Positions 43,749 to 52,549 of a stretch of 59,214 nucleotides of DNA are shown here, piece after piece. Position 1 is the stretch's first letter. Each line of letters begins with the position of its first letter. A program made the position numbers and the translations under genes. This stretch comes from Desulfacinum infernum DSM 9756 (lineage in GTDB: Bacteria; Desulfobacterota; Syntrophobacteria; Syntrophobacterales; DSM-9756), in assembly GCF_900129305.1 (NCBI RefSeq), contig NZ_FQVB01000029.1:1-59214 (forward strand). The letters are read 5' to 3'. A model generated the notes under the pieces. That model was not told where the DNA came from. It searched no databases and saw nothing but the letters and a program-made list of their open reading frames with translations.

Positions 43749-45071
43749 ATGCACATGGAAAAGGAAAAATCCTGGGGCGACTGGATATACGAGCTGGATA
43801 ATCCCGAGAAGAACCGGGAAAAGCCGGAGGCTCTGGACCATATCACGGTGCTGGACGTGAGCTATGCCAACATGGCGGGCTGTTTCGCCACGTCCACCCT
43901 GGCGGAATTCGGCGCCACGGTCATCCGCATCGAGCCGCCCGGAGGCGACCCGGCGAGGACCTTCACCCCGTGGGGATACCTGCACAAGGACACGGGCCTG
44001 GGTTATCTCAACGAAGGCCGCAACAAGTTCCACGTGACCCTGGACCTGGAATCGGAAGAAGGCCGGGAGATCTTCCTCAAGCTGGCCAAACGCGCGGACG
44101 TGGTGGTGGAGACCTTCCTGCCCGGCACCATGGACGAGTGGGGCATCGGCTACCGGCAACTCAAGGAGCTGAACCCGGGCCTCATCTACTGCGCCCTCTA
44201 CACCTACGGGCAGTTCGGGCCCAAGGCCGCCTGCGGCAAGGCGGACGTGGACGTGGTGGACCAGGCCTATTCGGGAGTGGTGTCGGTGAGCGGCGAGCCG
44301 GTCTTCGATCCGGACAATCCCAAGCCTTCGGAAGTGCCCACCAAGCAGGGCAACTGGATGGGCTGGTACGCCGGCGGCGCGTGGGCGGCCGTGTCCATTC
44401 TGGCCGCCATCCATTACCGTCACAACACGGGCAAGGGCCAGTTCATTGACGTTTCTCCGGCGGAAGCCTACGGGCGGTGCATCAACTACGGCATCACCTA
44501 TTACTACGGCTTCAAGGAAACCATCCCCCGGGTGGGCAACTACGACGTGGGCGTCTTTCCCTACACCTACTTCCGGTGCAAGGACGGCTTCGCCTTCCTT
44601 TCCGGATTCGCCGATCCCAACTGGAAGGCACTGTGCACCATCATCAACCGTCCCGATCTCCAGGAGCAGTTCCCCACCATCTTCGAACGGCTCAACGTGG
44701 ACAACATGAAGATCATGTACAAGGAAATCGAAAAGTGGACCATGGCCCACACCTATGACGAGATCTTCGATGCGGTCATGGACTACAACAAGAACATCGG
44801 GGAAGGCGTGGTGGTCCCCGGCCGGATCTCGTCGCCCATGGACACCATGAAAGCGGAAAACTGGTGGGTTCGCATGGCGCTGGAGACCATCGACGACCCG
44901 CACTACGGTGAGGTCACCATCGCCAACCACGCCCACAAGATGACCGAGTCGCCGCCCCGGGTCAAATGGGTGTGCCGCCCTGTGGGAGCCGACAACTACT
45001 ACGTCTATGCGAAGATGCTGGGCTACGGCCCCAAGCGCCTGGAGGAACTGAAGGAAAAGGGCGTCATCTAG
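43749..45071 (+). CDS. Class III (CaiB/BaiF) CoA-transferase, second of a pair
   Basis: At 440 residues this is a paralogue of the preceding protein, sharing the [23 protein letters not shown] block. The catalytic aspartate aligns with Asp168 in ADVDVVDQAYSG. AGGGAGG precedes ATG 43749 (ATG 43755 is also possible). The spacing of 42 bases indicates co-transcription. The TAG stop (45069-45071) is the first triplet of a repeat element. A heterodimer acting on a short or branched carboxylate is plausible given the upstream symporter. Confidence 0.88.
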   Translation: MHMEKEKSWGDWIYELDNPEKNREKPEALDHITVLDVSYANMAGCFATSTLAEFGATVIRIEPPGGDPARTFTPWGYLHKDTGLGYLNEGRNKFHVTLDLESEEGREIFLKLAKRADVVVETFLPGTMDEWGIGYRQLKELNPGLIYCALYTYGQFGPKAACGKADVDVVDQAYSGVVSVSGEPVFDPDNPKPSEVPTKQGNWMGWYAGGAWAAVSILAAIHYRHNTGKGQFIDVSPAEAYGRCINYGITYYYGFKETIPRVGNYDVGVFPYTYFRCKDGFAFLSGFADPNWKALCTIINRPDLQEQFPTIFERLNVDNMKIMYKEIEKWTMAHTYDEIFDAVMDYNKNIGEGVVVPGRISSPMDTMKAENWWVRMALETIDDPHYGEVTIANHAHKMTESPPRVKWVCRPVGADNYYVYAKMLGYGPKRLEELKEKGVI

Positions 45072-45217
45072 GAGCCTGTCCGACAACGGCTAATTTGCGC
45101 CGTTCAAAGCCCCTTCGTCATCCCCGCGAAAGCGGGGATCCAGAATTTCCAGTAAGTTATGGACTCCCGCTTGCGCGGGAGTGACGGGTGGCGGAGTTTT
45201 CGGACAGCCTCCCAGGA
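45069..45217. repeat. TAGGAG-type repeat element, copy 4, docked on the CoA-transferase stop
   Basis: Begins TAGGAGCCTGTCCGACAA, with TAG serving as stop codon, carries CCCCGCGAAAGCGGGG and CTCCCGCTTGCGCGGGAG, and ends TTCGGACAGCCTCCCAGG. Confidence 0.88.
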
Positions 45218-45271
45218 AGCTGTCTGACAATGGCTCTCCGACTTACAAGACCGAGGAATTTTGGTCCACCT

Positions 45272-45490
45272 CGTAGCCGCGGGGCTTCAGCCCCGCGGAA
45301 GGTGCCATCGTAATCCCTTGAATCGCAGGCTGGATGCGATGGCATATCCGACGTCCGGGGGTTCTTCCGTAGCCTTCCACTATGAAGTGTGACAGGGAGC
45401 CATGCGTCCACGGGGAATGTAGGGGCGAATGATCATTCGCCCCTACGGCTGTCCGCTTTTCAAAGGCCTGCTTCATCCTTCGTTATGCGA
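45272..45490. repeat. CCGCGGGGCTT and GGGGCGAAT palindrome repeats
   Basis: CCGCGGGGCTTCAGCCCCGC (about 45280) and TAGGGGCGAATGATCATTCG (from about 45420) with the trailing CTTCATCCTTCGTT segment. Same families recur at 24470, 48228, 51480, 53812, 53930 and 57433. Together with copy 4 they fill the 45072-45762 gap; the last part holds only an imperfect hairpin GGAAGGCCAC/GTGGCCTTCC near 45695-45727. Confidence 0.75.
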
Positions 45491-45762
45491 CATGGTGGAA
45501 GGGTCCCATGAGCGTTAGGGCTACGAAAAGAGCGGAGACGACCACCGAAGGAGACTCTCTCATGCAGGGGCGGTTCGCCTGCCGCCCCTATTCAAATGGC
45601 AAAGACACGGCACCCCAAAGAGGGAATGACATTCTCGGTTGATCTCTCGGGGCCGATGCGCCCGGTCAGGCCGTGGCTATGCAAACGCGGAAACGAGGGA
45701 AGGCCACTCGGCAGGGTGGCCTTCCTCCGTCTTGACGTCCCTTTCGCCACGGAACGGAAACC

Positions 45763-47568
45763 ATGATCCCTCCCAAGGAATTCTTAAGAAAAATCAAACC
45801 ATTCTCTTTTCTTGAAGACACCCGGCTCAATGCCCTGGTGAGCGGTCTGGATGTGGTGATGTATCCGCCCGATACGGTCATCTGCCGACAGGGGGAGATC
45901 AGTCCGGCCGTCTATCTGGTCTTTTCCGGCCTGGTGGGTCTTTACGACGGAGAGGATGTGGTGGATTACGTGGCCAAGGGAGAGATCTTCGGCCTGCTGT
46001 CCGCCATCCATCAGGCTCCGTCCTACTACGAAGCGCGCACCCTGGAAGAAACCATCTGCTATTCCTTCGATGCCACCACCTTTGCGGAGGTGTACCGGAC
46101 CCACTCCGCTTTCGCCTCCTTTTTCAGCGCCTTTGTCGAAAGGCGCTTCCGCGCTTTCTCCCGCCTGGCCCGGGAAGGAGAGGGGTCGGAAGAGGCGTCC
46201 AGCCTGGTGGAAGTGGGCACCCTTCTTTCGAAAGCGCCGGTGACGTGCACGGCGGACGCCACGGTGGCCGAGGCGGTGAGCCTCATGGAACGGCACAAGG
46301 TGGGGTCCGTCATCGTGGTGGACGGGACACGGCCGGTGGGCATTCTGACCAATCGGGACATACGGCGCGTCTTGATCCACGGGGAGAGAGAGAGCCCGGT
46401 GCGGGAATTCATGAGTGCTCCGCCGATCTGCCTGGATCGGCGATCCCCGGTCTTTGACGCCTACACGCAGCTTCTTCGGACCGGCATCGATCATCTGATC
46501 GTGGTGGACGGAGACCGCGTGGCCGGTGTGGTGACCAGCAAGGACATCCTGGCTCAGCTGGAGCCCTCCTCGTCCATCCTGGCGCTCTATCGCAAGGTGA
46601 TCAAGGCCACCGATCTGCAAGCCCTTCAGAGCGCCTTCCGAGCCATTCGACTGGCCGTCTCGGAGATGGCTCTGAAGGGAATGCACTTCTACCAGCTCTC
46701 CCGCATGATCACTTCCGTCTACGACATGGTGGTCGTCCGGATCATCGAGTTCCTGAAGGATCCCGAAGAGAAGGGGGACTTCCTCTGGATCCACCTGGGA
46801 AGCAGCGGCCGGAAGGAACAGGTCATCACAACGGATCAGGACAATGCGGTGATCCTGAGCCCCTCGGGACCTCAGCTGGAACTGACCCAGCGCATCAACG
46901 ACGCCCTGGAGCAGGTGGGGGTCCCCAAGTGCCCGGCCCAATACATGGCCTCCAATCCCAGGTGGCATTTGACGCTCGAAGAATGGAAAGAATTGTTTTC
47001 CCGCTGGTTCGAAGAGCCCACGCCCGATCACATCCGGTACCTCACCGTTTTCCTGGATATGCGAACCGTCTATGGAGATGCGGCCCCGCTGGAGGAGCTG
47101 CTGGAGCACATCCACGCCTCGGCCACCAATCAGGCCGTTCGGTTCCTGGCCCACGACGCCACCCTGAATGAGCCGCCCATTGGAATTTTCGGCATCAAGC
47201 ACCTGGATAGGGGCGTCAACCTCAAGAAGTTCGGTATCTATCCCATCGCCAACGGCGTTCGGGTCCTGGCCCTGGATCACAAGCTTCTGCACGTCACCAA
47301 CACGCGGGAAAGGATCGAGGCCCTGCGGGACATGAAGGCGCTCGGGCAAGAGAGGGCGGGGGATCTCCTGGAGGCCTACGCCTTCCTGCAGGACCTCAGG
47401 CTCCGCCATCAGGCCCACGCCCTGAAAAACGGATCGGCCGGAGACAATCTGATTCGCGTGGAGGAATTGGACAAGATGGACCTGCTGGTTCTGAAGGAAT
47501 CCCTGAAAATCACCGCGTCCTTTCAGAAGATGCTCAAGGCGCGCTACGGCGTGGAGAGGGGGCTCTGA
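45763..47568 (+). CDS. CNMP-CBS-DUF294 putative nucleotidyltransferase
   Basis: This 601-residue protein has a cyclic-nucleotide-binding-like domain (~15-130), two CBS domains (~150-265), a DUF294 nucleotidyltransferase domain and a helical C-terminal domain (NQAVRFLAHDATL). The catalytic site GSSGRKEQVITTDQDNAVIL keeps GS, Glu and the DxDN pattern, so it may be active, unlike the GlnD homologue at 28.5 kb. Such proteins usually pair with a DEDDh exonuclease, and often with SSS symporters, as here. The target is unknown. The next gene overlaps by one base. Confidence 0.88.
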   Translation: MIPPKEFLRKIKPFSFLEDTRLNALVSGLDVVMYPPDTVICRQGEISPAVYLVFSGLVGLYDGEDVVDYVAKGEIFGLLSAIHQAPSYYEARTLEETICYSFDATTFAEVYRTHSAFASFFSAFVERRFRAFSRLAREGEGSEEASSLVEVGTLLSKAPVTCTADATVAEAVSLMERHKVGSVIVVDGTRPVGILTNRDIRRVLIHGERESPVREFMSAPPICLDRRSPVFDAYTQLLRTGIDHLIVVDGDRVAGVVTSKDILAQLEPSSSILALYRKVIKATDLQALQSAFRAIRLAVSEMALKGMHFYQLSRMITSVYDMVVVRIIEFLKDPEEKGDFLWIHLGSSGRKEQVITTDQDNAVILSPSGPQLELTQRINDALEQVGVPKCPAQYMASNPRWHLTLEEWKELFSRWFEEPTPDHIRYLTVFLDMRTVYGDAAPLEELLEHIHASATNQAVRFLAHDATLNEPPIGIFGIKHLDRGVNLKKFGIYPIANGVRVLALDHKLLHVTNTRERIEALRDMKALGQERAGDLLEAYAFLQDLRLRHQAHALKNGSAGDNLIRVEELDKMDLLVLKESLKITASFQKMLKARYGVERGL

Positions 47569-48170
47569 TGCGCCTCGAGGACGCCCGCTTTGCGGCCGTG
47601 GACCTGGAAACCACTGGGTTGGACGTGAGGAGAGATCACATCGTGGCCGTGGCGGCCGTCCCCATGGAAGGCACAAGGATTCGGGTGGGCGATGCGTTCT
47701 ATACCACGGTGCGGCCGGAAAAATATCGCCTGGACGGAATGAAGTATCACGGCATCGCCGCAAACGACCTGGAAACGGCACCAACCTTTGAAGAGATCGC
47801 GGATCGGCTGTGGAAGCTGTGTGATGGGATCCTGGTCGGCCATTGTGTTCACATCGATTCTCAATTCTTGAGCCGCTTCTTCGGCAAGATGGGAAGATCT
47901 TTCCAAAGACCGCTGGTGGACATTGCGGAGCTGGAAAAGTGGATCGGACGACGGGAGGGTCGGGCCCGCAGTGCGGAAGAACTCAGCCTGGACGCCCTGA
48001 TGATCCGCTACGGTCTGAAGGAGCATTTCCGGCACAATGCTCTGGCCGATGCTTTCTTTGCGGCCCAGATCTTTCAGATCCAGGTCATCCGAAACGGCAT
48101 CCAAACGGTGGAACAATTGCTGGGAATCCTGAAGGATCAGCGGGTCTGCAATGCCCATTTCCTCCTGTGA
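47568..48170 (+). CDS. DEDDh 3'-5' exonuclease, DnaQ-like
   Basis: This 200-residue protein has ExoI VDLETTG (Asp12, Glu14), ExoII in LVGHCVHIDSQFL and ExoIII HNALADAFFAAQIF with the final His and Asp, the full catalytic set of DnaQ-type exonucleases. It is translationally coupled (TGATG) to the DUF294 protein gene, an arrangement seen in many proteobacteria. It degrades single-stranded nucleic acid or small oligonucleotides; how that serves the DUF294 module is unclear. Confidence 0.88.
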   Translation: MRLEDARFAAVDLETTGLDVRRDHIVAVAAVPMEGTRIRVGDAFYTTVRPEKYRLDGMKYHGIAANDLETAPTFEEIADRLWKLCDGILVGHCVHIDSQFLSRFFGKMGRSFQRPLVDIAELEKWIGRREGRARSAEELSLDALMIRYGLKEHFRHNALADAFFAAQIFQIQVIRNGIQTVEQLLGILKDQRVCNAHFLL

Positions 48171-48227
48171 TTCTTCCGTGACGCGCTATCCGGGAACGTG
48201 GCCTCCTTCTGCTCGGAAACGAGAGCT

Positions 48228-48255
48228 GGAGGGGCGAATAGTCATTCGCCCCGCA
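48228..48255. repeat. GGGGCGAAT palindrome
   Basis: GAGGGGCGAATAGTCATTCG and its arm; a short, degenerate member of the family at 45420, 51480, 53812 and 57433. Confidence 0.65.
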
Positions 48256-48330
48256 ATTGGCTGCTCCTGAAAAGACTTTGTGATTCGGGGTCGTTGTGCT
48301 ACTTTTGCCGTACTTTCAGGGAGGTGCACT

Positions 48331-48483
48331 GTGCGAGAAAAGGTGGAGGCGGTGGAGGTGATGTGCCCCAAGTGCAGGGAAACGCGCATCATCTACCTGC
48401 CCAAGGAAGAGATTCCCACGTGTCCCCGATGCCGGGTGCCCATGGTCATCCGGGAACTGTTGAATGAGGGGAAGGCGTATTGA
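48331..48483 (+). CDS. Small zinc-ribbon protein, 50 residues
   Basis: GTG 48331 follows GGGAGGTG. The protein holds two Cys pairs, MCPKCRETR and CPRCRVPM, 17 residues apart, a rubredoxin/zinc-ribbon pattern. It has no other domain. The longer in-frame version starting at 48280 adds unrelated residues and is rejected. It is free-standing, upstream of the amino acid ABC operon. Function unknown; metal binding is inferred from the Cys pattern. Confidence 0.7.
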   Translation: MREKVEAVEVMCPKCRETRIIYLPKEEIPTCPRCRVPMVIRELLNEGKAY

Positions 48484-48580
48484 CGGGCCCTGAGTCAGGC
48501 TTCCTGCCCATGGGAGTGCGGCGAGGGGCTTTTGGGTGGTCCTTTTCGGAACGTTTAACCAAGAAAGGAGGAGGTCGGTT

Positions 48581-49408
48581 ATGAGAAGAGCGTTGCAGTG
48601 TATGGCGGTGGTGTTCGCCCTGGTGCTTGTGGCGGCCATGCAGGTGTCGGCGGCCGACATCGAGCTGGCCAAGAAGTCCACCCTGGAAGAGATCCTCAAA
48701 CGAGGGGAGCTTCGTGTGGGCTTCGAGGCCGGTTACATGCCCTTTGAGATGACCGACAAGAAGGGCAACTTCGTGGGCTTCGACATCGACATGGCCAAGG
48801 AGATGGCCAAGGCCATGGGAGTCAAGTTTGTGCCGGTGAATACCGCCTGGGACGGCATCATTCCCTCCCTCATCACGGGCAAGTTCGACATCATCATGAG
48901 CGGCATGACGGTCACCCAGGAACGGAACTTGAAAGTGAATTTCGCCGATCCTTACATCATCGTGGGCCAGACCATCCTGCTCAACAAGAAGCACGAAGGG
49001 AAGGTCCTCTCCTACAAGGACCTGAACGATCCACAGTACATCGTCACCTCCAAGCTGGGCACCACGGGGGAACAGGCCGTCAAGCGCATGATCCCCAAGT
49101 GCCAGTACAAGTCCTTTGAGACGGAAACGGAGGCGGCCCTGGAGGTGGTGAACGGCAAAGCGGACGCCTTCGTCTACGACCTTCCCTTCTGCGTGGTCTT
49201 CATGGCTCAGCAGGGCGCCGGAAAGCTGGTCTTTCTGGATCAGCCCTTCACCTATGAACCGCTGGCCTGGGCCGTCAACAAGGGCGACCCCGATTTCCTG
49301 AACTGGCTCAACAACTTTCTGCGCCAGGTCAAGAACGACGGCCGCTATGAGCGGATCTACAACAAGTGGATCAAGGGAACGGAATGGATCAAGGACGTGG
49401 CTCAATAG
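48581..49408 (+). CDS. Polar amino acid ABC transporter substrate-binding protein
   Basis: This 275-residue family 3 solute-binding protein has a signal peptide (RRALQCMAVVFALVLVAAMQVSA). The lobes carry GELRVGFEAGYMPFEM, GFDIDMAKEMAKAMGVK and FDIIMSGMTVTQERNLKVNFADPY, with the Arg that binds the amino acid carboxylate in the last. ATG 48581 has AAAGGAGGAGG. The permease and ATPase genes follow. Substrate is probably an amino acid such as Glu, Gln, Asp or His. Confidence 0.92.
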   Translation: MRRALQCMAVVFALVLVAAMQVSAADIELAKKSTLEEILKRGELRVGFEAGYMPFEMTDKKGNFVGFDIDMAKEMAKAMGVKFVPVNTAWDGIIPSLITGKFDIIMSGMTVTQERNLKVNFADPYIIVGQTILLNKKHEGKVLSYKDLNDPQYIVTSKLGTTGEQAVKRMIPKCQYKSFETETEAALEVVNGKADAFVYDLPFCVVFMAQQGAGKLVFLDQPFTYEPLAWAVNKGDPDFLNWLNNFLRQVKNDGRYERIYNKWIKGTEWIKDVAQ

Positions 49409-49504
49409 GAGACCGCGTTTAGACCTGGACGGGGAGGCCCCGGCGTGTCGGAGCCTCCCCGTTGTCGCGTGCAGCGTTCCACCTAGAATAACGTCGAGAA
49501 TCTC

Positions 49505-50506
49505 ATGGCACGAGCAACCAAGCAACTGAGCCGCGGGGCCTACTTTTTCTGGGCCGCCGTCTTTTTTGTGGGCATCTTTTCCGTCATGGCCCTGCTCTAC
49601 TACGCCACCCGCAAGGTGGACTACGTGTGGCGTTGGTACCGGGTGCCCCAATACTTCTACTACAAGGACAAGGTGGAGATCCGCTCCGAGATCGAAGGGG
49701 AAGTGGCCAAAATCTCCACAAGCGACGGAACCACCATCGTTGTTGTGAAAGGCCAGGGGGAATCGGAACAATACTCCATACCTGGAACGGATGTGCGCGT
49801 CGGAGAAGGGGACTACCTCTATCCGGGAGACATCCTGGGGGTGCACCAGAAGTGGAAGGTGGGAATCCTGCTGCAGGGCCTGTGGTTGACCCTCAAGGTG
49901 AGTCTCATCTCCATCTTCTTCGGCATCCTGATCGGCCTCATCGCCGGGTTGGCCCGTATTTCCGATAATCCGGCGCTCAAGTGGTCCGCCATCACCTACA
50001 TCGAGCTTATCCGCGGATCCCCGCTGCTGGTGCAGATCTTCATCTGGTACTTCGTGCTGGGGACCGTGATCAATACACTCCTGGCCAAGAACGGCATGTC
50101 CCAGCTGCCTCCTCTCTGGTACGGAGTGGCCTCTCTGGCCGTCTTTGCCGGTGCCTACGTGGCGGAAATCGTCCGAGCCGGGATCCAGTCCATCCATCGG
50201 GGGCAGATGGAAGCCGCCCGATCCCTGGGCATGACCTATCCCCAGGCCATGCGCCACGTGATCCTGCCCCAGGCGTTTCGGCGCATCCTGCCGCCCCTGG
50301 CGGGTCAGTTCATCAGCCTCATCAAGGATTCGTCGCTTCTTGGCATCATTGCCATTCGAGAGCTCACCAAGGCGACCCGGGAAGTGGTCACCACAAGCCT
50401 CCAGCCCTTTGAACTGTGGTTCGTGTGTGCCCTGCTCTACCTGGTGCTCACCTTTGGGCTCTCCATGTTTGTTCAGTACCTAGAGAGGAGGACGGTGGTC
50501 TCGTGA
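49505..50506 (+). CDS. Polar amino acid ABC transporter permease with periplasmic insert
   Basis: This 333-residue HisM/GlnP-type permease has the EAA loop [25 protein letters not shown]-like core and [19 protein letters not shown]. Unlike standard members of about 220 residues, a hydrophobic helix (residues ~12-35) is followed by ~80 extra residues before the core. The insert has a beta-rich, lipoyl-like look ([34 protein letters not shown]). It may contact the binding protein. The ATPase start overlaps the stop (GTGA). Confidence 0.9.
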   Translation: MARATKQLSRGAYFFWAAVFFVGIFSVMALLYYATRKVDYVWRWYRVPQYFYYKDKVEIRSEIEGEVAKISTSDGTTIVVVKGQGESEQYSIPGTDVRVGEGDYLYPGDILGVHQKWKVGILLQGLWLTLKVSLISIFFGILIGLIAGLARISDNPALKWSAITYIELIRGSPLLVQIFIWYFVLGTVINTLLAKNGMSQLPPLWYGVASLAVFAGAYVAEIVRAGIQSIHRGQMEAARSLGMTYPQAMRHVILPQAFRRILPPLAGQFISLIKDSSLLGIIAIRELTKATREVVTTSLQPFELWFVCALLYLVLTFGLSMFVQYLERRTVVS

Positions 50507-51234
50507 TCAAGGTGGAAAACGTCTCCAAAACCTTTTACGCCCCCCACGAGGTCCGCGCCCTGCAAAACGTCTCGTGCCAGGTGGACAAGGGAGAGGTGGT
50601 GGTGATCATCGGCCCTTCGGGATCGGGGAAGAGCACCCTGCTTCGGTGCCTCAACCGTCTGGAGCATGCCGATTCGGGCCACATCTACATCGACGGGATC
50701 GACATCCTGGACCGCAAGACCAACATCAACAAGGTGCGGGCCGAGGTGGGTATGGTCTTCCAGTCCTTCAACCTCTTTCCCCACAAGACGGTGCTGGAGA
50801 ACGTGACCCTGGCCCAGCAGGTGGTCCGCAAGCGCGACAGGAAGGAGGCCGAGAAAAAGGCCATGACTCTCCTGGAGAAGGTGGGGATCCCCGACAAGGC
50901 GGGAGTGTATCCCGACCAGCTCTCCGGAGGTCAGCAGCAGCGGGTGGCCATCGCCCGGGCTCTGGCCATGGATCCCAAGGTGATGCTCTTCGATGAACCC
51001 ACCTCGGCCCTGGATCCGGAGATGATCGGCGAGGTGCTGGACGTCATGAAGACGCTCGCCAAGGAAGGCATGACCATGGTGGTGGTCACCCACGAGATGG
51101 GCTTTGCCCGGGAGGTGGCGGACCGGGTCATCTTCATGGACGAGGGCACCATCGTGGAGGTGGGAACGCCGGAGCATTTCTTCCGCAATCCCACGCACAA
51201 GCGGACCAAGCTCTTCCTGAGCCAGATCCTGTAG
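50503..51234 (+). CDS. Polar amino acid ABC transporter ATPase
   Basis: At 243 residues this GlnQ/HisP-type ATPase has Walker [11 protein letters not shown]-loop [10 protein letters not shown], signature LSGGQQQR, Walker [14 protein letters not shown] and H-loop [10 protein letters not shown]. The start is GTG 50503, overlapping the permease TGA by four bases; the 29-residue upstream extension overlaps the permease in another frame and is rejected. It energises uptake for the preceding permease and binding protein. Confidence 0.94.
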   Translation: MIKVENVSKTFYAPHEVRALQNVSCQVDKGEVVVIIGPSGSGKSTLLRCLNRLEHADSGHIYIDGIDILDRKTNINKVRAEVGMVFQSFNLFPHKTVLENVTLAQQVVRKRDRKEAEKKAMTLLEKVGIPDKAGVYPDQLSGGQQQRVAIARALAMDPKVMLFDEPTSALDPEMIGEVLDVMKTLAKEGMTMVVVTHEMGFAREVADRVIFMDEGTIVEVGTPEHFFRNPTHKRTKLFLSQIL

Positions 51235-51283
51235 TCGCGCCGGGAAACCTCCAAAGCGGGAGCTCATGGTTTATTGTGAAACC

Positions 51284-51510
51284 TAAACTGAGCAATTTTT
51301 TCTTCGGGTGTGTCTTACACCGGGTGATTAGCGGGCGGGGCGTAAACCCCGCCCCTACCAATGGTTCCGTGCGTTTTTGTAGGGGCGGGCTTTACGCCCG
51401 CCCTTGAGGACCTGCCCATGTGAAAGAATCGTCCAATTCAGGTGAAACGCGACCTGGTTTCGTTGGTGCCAGCGCCCTGTAGGGGCGAATAATCATTCGC
51501 CCTTACGGCC
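51284..51510. repeat. Bipartite GC-rich palindrome repeat and GGGGCGAAT palindrome
   Basis: GCGGGCGGGGCGTAAACCCC (about 51330), then GGGGCGGGCTTTACGCCCGC (about 51381), flanked by CTTCGGGTGTGTCTTACA as in the inverted copy at 24530-24690. GAAACGCGACCTGGTTTCGT and TAGGGGCGAATAATCATTCG follow at 51442-51507. They fill the 51235-51610 gap. Confidence 0.8.
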
Positions 51511-51610
51511 GCGCGGTGCGGTGATCTCGTGCCCCCCGGAGGGGTTCAGGACGGGAGCGGCCGTTTGTGTTCATTGCCGTTCATTGGGGGTTCTTTTTCG
51601 GAGGGACGCC

Positions 51611-52471
51611 GTGGAACGACATCTTCTGGTGACCGTGAGCGAAGAGACCGCCTGCCTCTGCGGCGTGCGGTTCGTGGCGGACTTTCTGGAAAACCGCGAA
51701 TTCCTCCGGGTGACGCTCCTTTACGTGGCGCAGACCCACGCGCCGGATCCCTGGAACAACCGGGAATACCTGATCCGCGGTCCCCACATTTCCGAAGAGG
51801 TCCGATGGCGGGGGGAACGTGCCCTGACGGAAGCCAAAGAAATCCTGGTCCGCAAGGGAATGTCCCCGGAGCACGTTGAGACCCTGCTCGTTGCCAAGAC
51901 CATGAACGTGGCCAAGGAGGTGGTGCGGGAGGCCGCGCGGGGCAGCTACGATGCCCTGGTGCTGGGACGCCGGGGATACGCCGCCCTGTCGGGGCTCTTC
52001 TCCGGAAGCGTCACCTCGGACGTCCTGGAACAGCCCCTCGCCTGTCCCGTGTGGATCTGCCGCAAGCCTGCGGAAGGCCCCCGAAACGTGCTGCTCTGCG
52101 TGGACGGGTCTCCGGCGAGTCTTCGCATGGCGGACCACGTGGGGTTCATGCTCCAAAGGGAATCCCACCGCGTCTGTCTGTTCCACGTGATGAACGATGA
52201 GGGGGGTCTCGACGCGTCCCGGATCCTGGACGAGTCGCAGCGGGTTCTTGAAGAAAACGGGGTGGCGTCGCAGCGCATCGACCGGAAACTGACGGTCGGG
52301 GGAAAGGTGGCCGACCTCATCCTGGGAGAGGCGGCCCGGGGCGGTTATCCGGTGATCGCCGCCGGTCACCAGAATGAGTCCAAGGGGCTGCTTCAAGCCA
52401 TCTTCACCGGGTCGGTCTGCACCTCGATTCTGAAGAAACTGGAGCACGGAGCCCTTTGGGTTTCCAAGTGA
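51611..52471 (+). CDS. Tandem universal stress protein (two Usp domains)
   Basis: This protein of about 286 residues has two UspA-like domains. The first ends in a nucleotide-loop-like GRRGYAALSGLFSGSVTSDVLEQ; the second contains VLLCVDGSPASLRMADHV and AAGHQNESKGLLQAIFTGSVCTSIL. The GX2GX9GS ATP-binding motif is recognisable, better in the first half than the second. GTG 51611 follows CGGAGGG; the extension to 51521 runs into repeat sequence and is rejected. Likely a stress-linked nucleotide-binding protein. Confidence 0.85.
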   Translation: MERHLLVTVSEETACLCGVRFVADFLENREFLRVTLLYVAQTHAPDPWNNREYLIRGPHISEEVRWRGERALTEAKEILVRKGMSPEHVETLLVAKTMNVAKEVVREAARGSYDALVLGRRGYAALSGLFSGSVTSDVLEQPLACPVWICRKPAEGPRNVLLCVDGSPASLRMADHVGFMLQRESHRVCLFHVMNDEGGLDASRILDESQRVLEENGVASQRIDRKLTVGGKVADLILGEAARGGYPVIAAGHQNESKGLLQAIFTGSVCTSILKKLEHGALWVSK

Positions 52472-52549
52472 TCAGGTGACAGGAAACCCATCGACGATTC
52501 TTTCCCGTGGTGCGACCCGGAAGGGCGGGCTTGATCCTCCGCCCGCTCG

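Noticed and set aside
42411-45086. 891-codon minus-strand frame opposite the CoA-transferases
   Set aside because: High GC produces few stops on the opposite strand; both CoA-transferases on the plus strand are certain and the antisense product is His/Gly/Val-rich without known motifs.
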